Shown piece after piece: positions 59,994 to 64,000 of a DNA stretch of 64,000 bases (its first letter is position 1; each line of letters opens with the position of its first letter). Source of the stretch: Pogona vitticeps (lineage: Eukaryota > Chordata > Lepidosauria > Squamata > Agamidae); assembly GCF_051106095.1 (NCBI RefSeq), contig NC_135795.1:1653501-1717500 (forward strand). The letters are read 5' to 3'. The notes below the pieces were generated by a model that saw nothing but the letters and a program-made list of their open reading frames with translations, searched no databases and was not told the origin of the DNA. The translations under genes were made by a program, and so were the position numbers.

Positions 59994-60878
59994 GGATCTA
60001 AAGTAGAAATAAACCCAAGCACACCCCAATAAGAAATCTGTGCTCATTGGCAGAAGGCTCCTGCAAGGAAAACAAAATGGGGATGGGAAAAGAAGAACAC
60101 ATCACTGCCCATACCTGGGTAGCCGGCGCCCTAAACAGGAGTCGGGGAGCCTTGGGACAGGGGCCGAAGACCTTTTAATATTGCAAAATTGCTACCAGAG
60201 CGCGGCTAGGAATCGTGATCCAGTGGGAGGAGCACTGGTGTCTTGTTTCCTGATGTAAAGGCTCATCCTTTCAAGGCTTCCTGAGGACAAAAGGGATCCC
60301 TAGGTGATTATGCCACCTGGTTTATATGGCATACATTTCTGCTAACAGGATTTCAGCCAATATGTGGTGCCCTGGGCAGTGGTAGGAGGAGCCAGGTGAC
60401 CTTGACATAGGAAGCCCCATTAGGTCTACTGTCTATGAAGCAGTGACCTGTTTTTCAGTTCAGGGTGTGACTGCTGGTTCCCCATGAGTCACTTTGTGCT
60501 TAGTATGCTACTTCGTGGATAAAGGGTGCAAGCCAAAGATCATTTAAGGTTATTTGCTCATTGCTGTATGAGCACAAACTCTGATGTGAGAGATGTCAGG
60601 CTTGCAGGATGGGAAAGGAGATGGCTTCATGCTTTTCTGTGGTTTTAGGATGGGAATTTTCAGGTGATTGTGTTTGGGGAATAGTTGAAAACGGGTAGAA
60701 GCTATAGCAAAGTTTTGCAGTGTGAAGTACTCCTGTTTAGGATACCAGCTACCCAGGTATGGGCAGTGATGTGTTCTTCTTTTCCCATCCCCATTTTGTT
60801 TTCCCTGCAGGATTCTTTAGCTAATGAGCACAGATTTCTTATTGGGGTGTGCTTGACTTTATTTCTACTTTAGATTCC
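59994..60878. repeat. long inverted repeat, arms of about 145-200 bp
   Basis: The left arm (59994 to about 60142, weaker to 60195) and right arm (about 60734-60878, weaker from 60690) are inverse copies at roughly 85-90% identity by eye. Shared phrases include AATAAGAAATCTGTGCTCAT and AAAATGGGGATGGGAAAAGA AGAACACATCACTGCCCATA CCTGGGTAGC. About 590 bases separate the strong arms. The outer ends are GGATCTAAAGTAGAAAT and its inverse. No transposase or target duplication is obvious. Confidence 0.85.
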
Positions 60879-61004
60879 CCTCCCCCCAAATAAGCTGTGT
60901 TTCTGCTAACTTTATTGACTCACAAGTCCTCTGATAGATGCCATTTTTGCTGTTTTAAAGAGACACAGAGAGAATGAATTCATTGTTAGTCTATAGCAGG
61001 AATG

Positions 61005-61095
61005 GGTACCTACTTCCACCTACTTTTGGACTTGCAACTCCCATCATCCTTTTCTATTGGCTGTGCTAGCTGGGGCTCAGGGGAGTAGTAGCTGA
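61005..61095. mobile_element. hAT-like MITE remnant
   Basis: GGACTTGCAACTCCCATCAT CC is followed by the facing GGGAGTAGTAGCTGAACAA, with a GGCTGTGCTAGCTGGGGCTC spacer typical of the squamate family. Ends are eroded. Confidence 0.5.
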
Positions 61096-61455
61096 ACAAT
61101 CTTTACAAGGCCATGGTGTTATCTTTGGTGTGTAGAGGATAGGAAATTTCAACAGCACTAGGGTCTGAAAGATGAGACTGTGTTTCTGGGTTGTATCTAA
61201 CAACATTCTACATTTTTCACATCTTAATGATCTAAGTTTGTCGTTCAGTTAGGTGGGAGTGATTCTGCTGAATGACTTGTAACTGAGCCTAAAGCTTAGC
61301 TTTATACAGATTACATTAACCTGCCTAGGTATTTCTGTCTCAGCTAATATGAAGCGGGCCATTTTCTCCACAATCTCTGTTGATTTAGCAGCTCTCCATT
61401 CCACAGTTTTTGCCCGGGGAGACGATTAGAAGCAGTGCATGTAGTGTAGTATGGC

Positions 61456-61478
61456 AAGGGGGGGGGGAAGGGGGGGAA
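61456..61478. repeat. G-rich run
   Basis: Two near-continuous G runs interrupted by a pair of A bases form a possible G-quadruplex tract in HAPSTR1 intron 3. Confidence 0.7.
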
Positions 61479-62959
61479 ACGTCTATTCAGAAAGGAAGCT
61501 TGTGGGATTTTGGCACTTGATTATAATCATGCAGTTTTGGTACTGTGTACTGAGATGTATTCAGATTGCTTCAGTTGTTGCAGGAAGAACACACACATTC
61601 TTACTCTGTGGGGGAACTATGGGTTATATGGATTGCAAAGTCTGCTCAGCTGGAGTCTAAACCAGCCTTTTCCTGTCATGCAAATGTGCATGGCACGCAC
61701 CAGTTTGTGGAAGGCTGCTCTAGATTCTCAGGCTGCTTTCCCTCCTGAAGTACAAATATAATTTATAGATCTTCACAGTCAAAACTCGCATGTCTGAATT
61801 TCTAGGCATAGTATGGGTGTCAGCATGGGCCTGAATCTCTCAGTGTTTTCTGGGATGCAAGTAGGGCCGCAGACATCAGGCTGATCCCTCTGGAAGCTTG
61901 TTCTTGGATGTTCTGCTGAGGGATGAAAAGATGGCTTGTTGGTGTCAGTGTCAGTGGGGAGATAGCTCTGAGTTGATGTGTGAGCTGTTTGAAAAGCCCA
62001 GCCAGATTTGCAGGGGGGGATCAGCTGTTTTTATTTATCCCAAGTGGGCTGCTCCATGTTGCTAGTCTTATTTGAAAACACAACATCTTCCCTGCTCTCT
62101 TGAAAGCACAAATATACTTTGTAGTATTGGTGGCCCATGTTTTTTGATAATGTGACAACAAACATTTGACCACATATTGATGTATAGACACAAACCAATA
62201 GGGAAAAAAATTCTCTGTTGCTTCCAGTACAAAGAGTTGCTTTAGGCATCACCGCCCTGCCTCTAATGAGCTGTTTTTGCCCCTGTTCCATTGAATCCCT
62301 CTCCTTGTAGAGCAGTTTTCCTTGCTGTATTGTGATACCCTCTTGATAGAAACTTGCCACAGGATATGAAGTGCTGTAGCTGTGGAGAAGCCAGCCTAGA
62401 TGCAGAAAGCTAGCTCTGCAGTCTTTTAGAGACAGGTCTTTTATTTCTGGGCTTGTCTGAGCAGCTGTTCTGGAATAATATGGTAGTTGGAGTTGGCAGT
62501 GCAGATTTCTTTAGGTTGAGATCAGATGCAGAGGTTGGGTGTCTGCCATGGCTCTATGCCAGCCTTCCCCCAACCGAGAGCCATCTCAGCTAATCTTGGT
62601 GATAAACTTGACAGGACTTGTGGTCAGCTGACCAGAGAGCATTCTGTGTGAGCCCCGCCATGTTTTTCCTGGAGACACTTTAAAGTCTTGCTTGTTGAGG
62701 GGGATGGCTTAGTCTCCTGTCTCTGTGACACAAGAATCCCCTTTTCCTTTGGGTTTCCTATAAACTGCATGGTAGGGGTGCTTTGCAGTTCACCTGGAGG
62801 ATGGCTGCACAAGAGAGGAGTTGATCACGAATGGAGACTGGATTTGTCGTCCTGGGTGAAGCAGTCTCCTTTTTGCTGTTGATGTGTATATGTGATTGAG
62901 CTGTATGCTCTTCCCTGCAGGAATTCTCTTGAGAAAACTAAACTGTAAATATACCAATG

Positions 62960-63030
62960 CAATCATAGCTGCATAGTGGTCACAATGACCAGATAGGCGG
63001 GTTATAAATAAAATAAATAAAATAAAACAA
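62960..63030 (+). mobile_element. L2-type LINE 3' tail
   Basis: TGGTCACAATGACCAGATAG GCGGGTTATAAATAAAATAA followed by AATAAAAT is the typical squamate L2-like 3' end. Only the tail is present. Confidence 0.5.
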
Positions 63031-64000
63031 ATATTGGTGCACTCTGATTTCTAAGCACACACATCTTTTTTCCTACATGAAAAGTATCAGTTGAAAATAG
63101 AAACCACACATCTTGTAGTTAAAAAAAGAGTATTTTATTTAAAGTGAGGCGGGTTTCATACAGTCACAGTATTAAGATCCATCAGCATGCTTGACTTCAA
63201 GTAAAAGTTATTAAATCATTGTAATTTAGATGAAAAAAAATACAATTTAGGCTTCAGAACACATAGGAGTCGGTGTTTTCTATTGCTATAGATTATGTTA
63301 CACAGTAACCTTTATGTTGCACATTTTAATTTGTGAAACCCCAGTTAAAATGTTGCTGGAACAATGTTTCCCAGGGCTAATAACAACCCCTTTTTTAAAG
63401 ACAAATGTTGTCAACTCTGCGCTTCCCCAGAATAATTTCTTGATTTCCATACAGCTGTGAAGAATTGCCACATGGTGTGTAGCGCAACAGCCAGAACAGA
63501 TACAACAAAACTGCAATCTGTCTTGTCCCTGACTGCGTCCTGTGCTAACTGGGGCTATTAACAGTCCCAAAATCTGAGTCTCCCAATTCCCGTCCTTGCA
63601 CTATCTGGTATAAAACCCTGCAGCAGAACCTTGAGATCAGTCAGACTTCAGGTTCACAGTGCTTTGGGGCACAGAGCTACCTGTTAGCAGAGATTAAGAC
63701 AGAAGAAAAGCTCCTTTAAAAAAAATTAGTGTGCCCTGTCTAGACAGGAGAAAGGTATGTTGTGGCTCTGTGAAGGGAGACCTTACTTGCTAAAGCCAGA
63801 AGAGAAGGCAATAGGTGGCCCAGAGGTAAGAATATGTCTTTATAGGGTTTGGTAGCATGGAAGAGAATAATTAGCAGCTCTTCCTAAATATCCCATAGGC
63901 ACCTGCTAGAACAAGACTTCAATAATATGTAAATTTAAATTGATCACCTATTTTTTAATCAGTGGCTGAGTGAAATTCTTCACTTAGTTCAGCCTGGAAA

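Larger units (their letters stand above)
57481..64000 (+). other. HAPSTR1 intron 3, partial
   Basis: No coding exon matching the human C-terminal region (SSTPGSPTHVSS onward) was found. The intron holds a long inverted repeat (59994-60878), a hAT-like MITE remnant (61005-61095) and an L2-type tail (62960-63030). The remaining stretches show nothing recognised. Confidence 0.6.

Noticed and set aside
57481-64000. Search for the last HAPSTR1 coding exon
   Set aside because: No stretch encodes the Ser-rich region or the HKRNRMI end of the human protein; the exon presumably lies to the right of the window.

Overview
The window is nuclear DNA from a vertebrate, almost certainly a squamate reptile (lizard or snake; species not determinable). 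Two split host genes with clear vertebrate protein sequence sit head to head in a background of squamate-type repeats: BovB LINE 3' ends, L2 and CR1 LINE tails, a tRNA-derived Sauria-type SINE, hAT and Tc1/mariner/pogo-type MITEs, and abundant microsatellites. The order USP7 (minus) next to HAPSTR1/C16orf72 (plus) is the same as on human 16p13.2.

Positions 1-36257 hold the 5' part of USP7 (HAUSP deubiquitinase) on the minus strand. All 12 coding exons in the window can be placed to the base with consensus splice sites and continuous phase: 36257-36077, 13567-13463, 9508-9310, 7843-7705, 7351-7263, 6020-5912, 3612-3482, 2022-1968, 1322-1242, 1154-1064, 683-601 and 187-78. They encode the first 457 residues: a low-complexity His/Pro/Gln-rich N-terminus, the TRAF-like domain, and the first half of the catalytic domain including the catalytic cysteine. 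The rest of the gene lies left of the window. Intron 1 (about 22.5 kb) carries most of the repeats.

Positions 36000-37480 form the GC-rich USP7 promoter/CpG-island region. The next roughly 10 kb are intergenic and rich in palindromic hAT MITEs, a BovB fragment interrupted by an L2 tail, and SINE pieces. Positions 46700-49400 are a second GC-rich island containing the promoter, exon 1 and much of intron 1 of HAPSTR1.

Positions 47446-57480 hold HAPSTR1 coding exons 1-3 on the plus strand (47446-47713, 49521-49601, 57205-57480). The last coding exon was not found and is presumed right of the window. USP7 removes ubiquitin from substrates such as MDM2 and p53; HAPSTR1 partners the ubiquitin ligase HUWE1 in stress responses. 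The two divergent neighbours therefore act in related ubiquitin/stress biology, though nothing in the sequence proves co-regulation.

No new multi-gene system was found. The most interesting leads are MITE-borne motifs resembling the ZNF143/THAP11 promoter element clustered around the USP7 promoter, a long inverted repeat in HAPSTR1 intron 3, two short upstream ORFs before the HAPSTR1 start, recurrent YY1-like motifs in HAPSTR1 intron 1, and two MITEs with the same ends but different internally repetitive cores.
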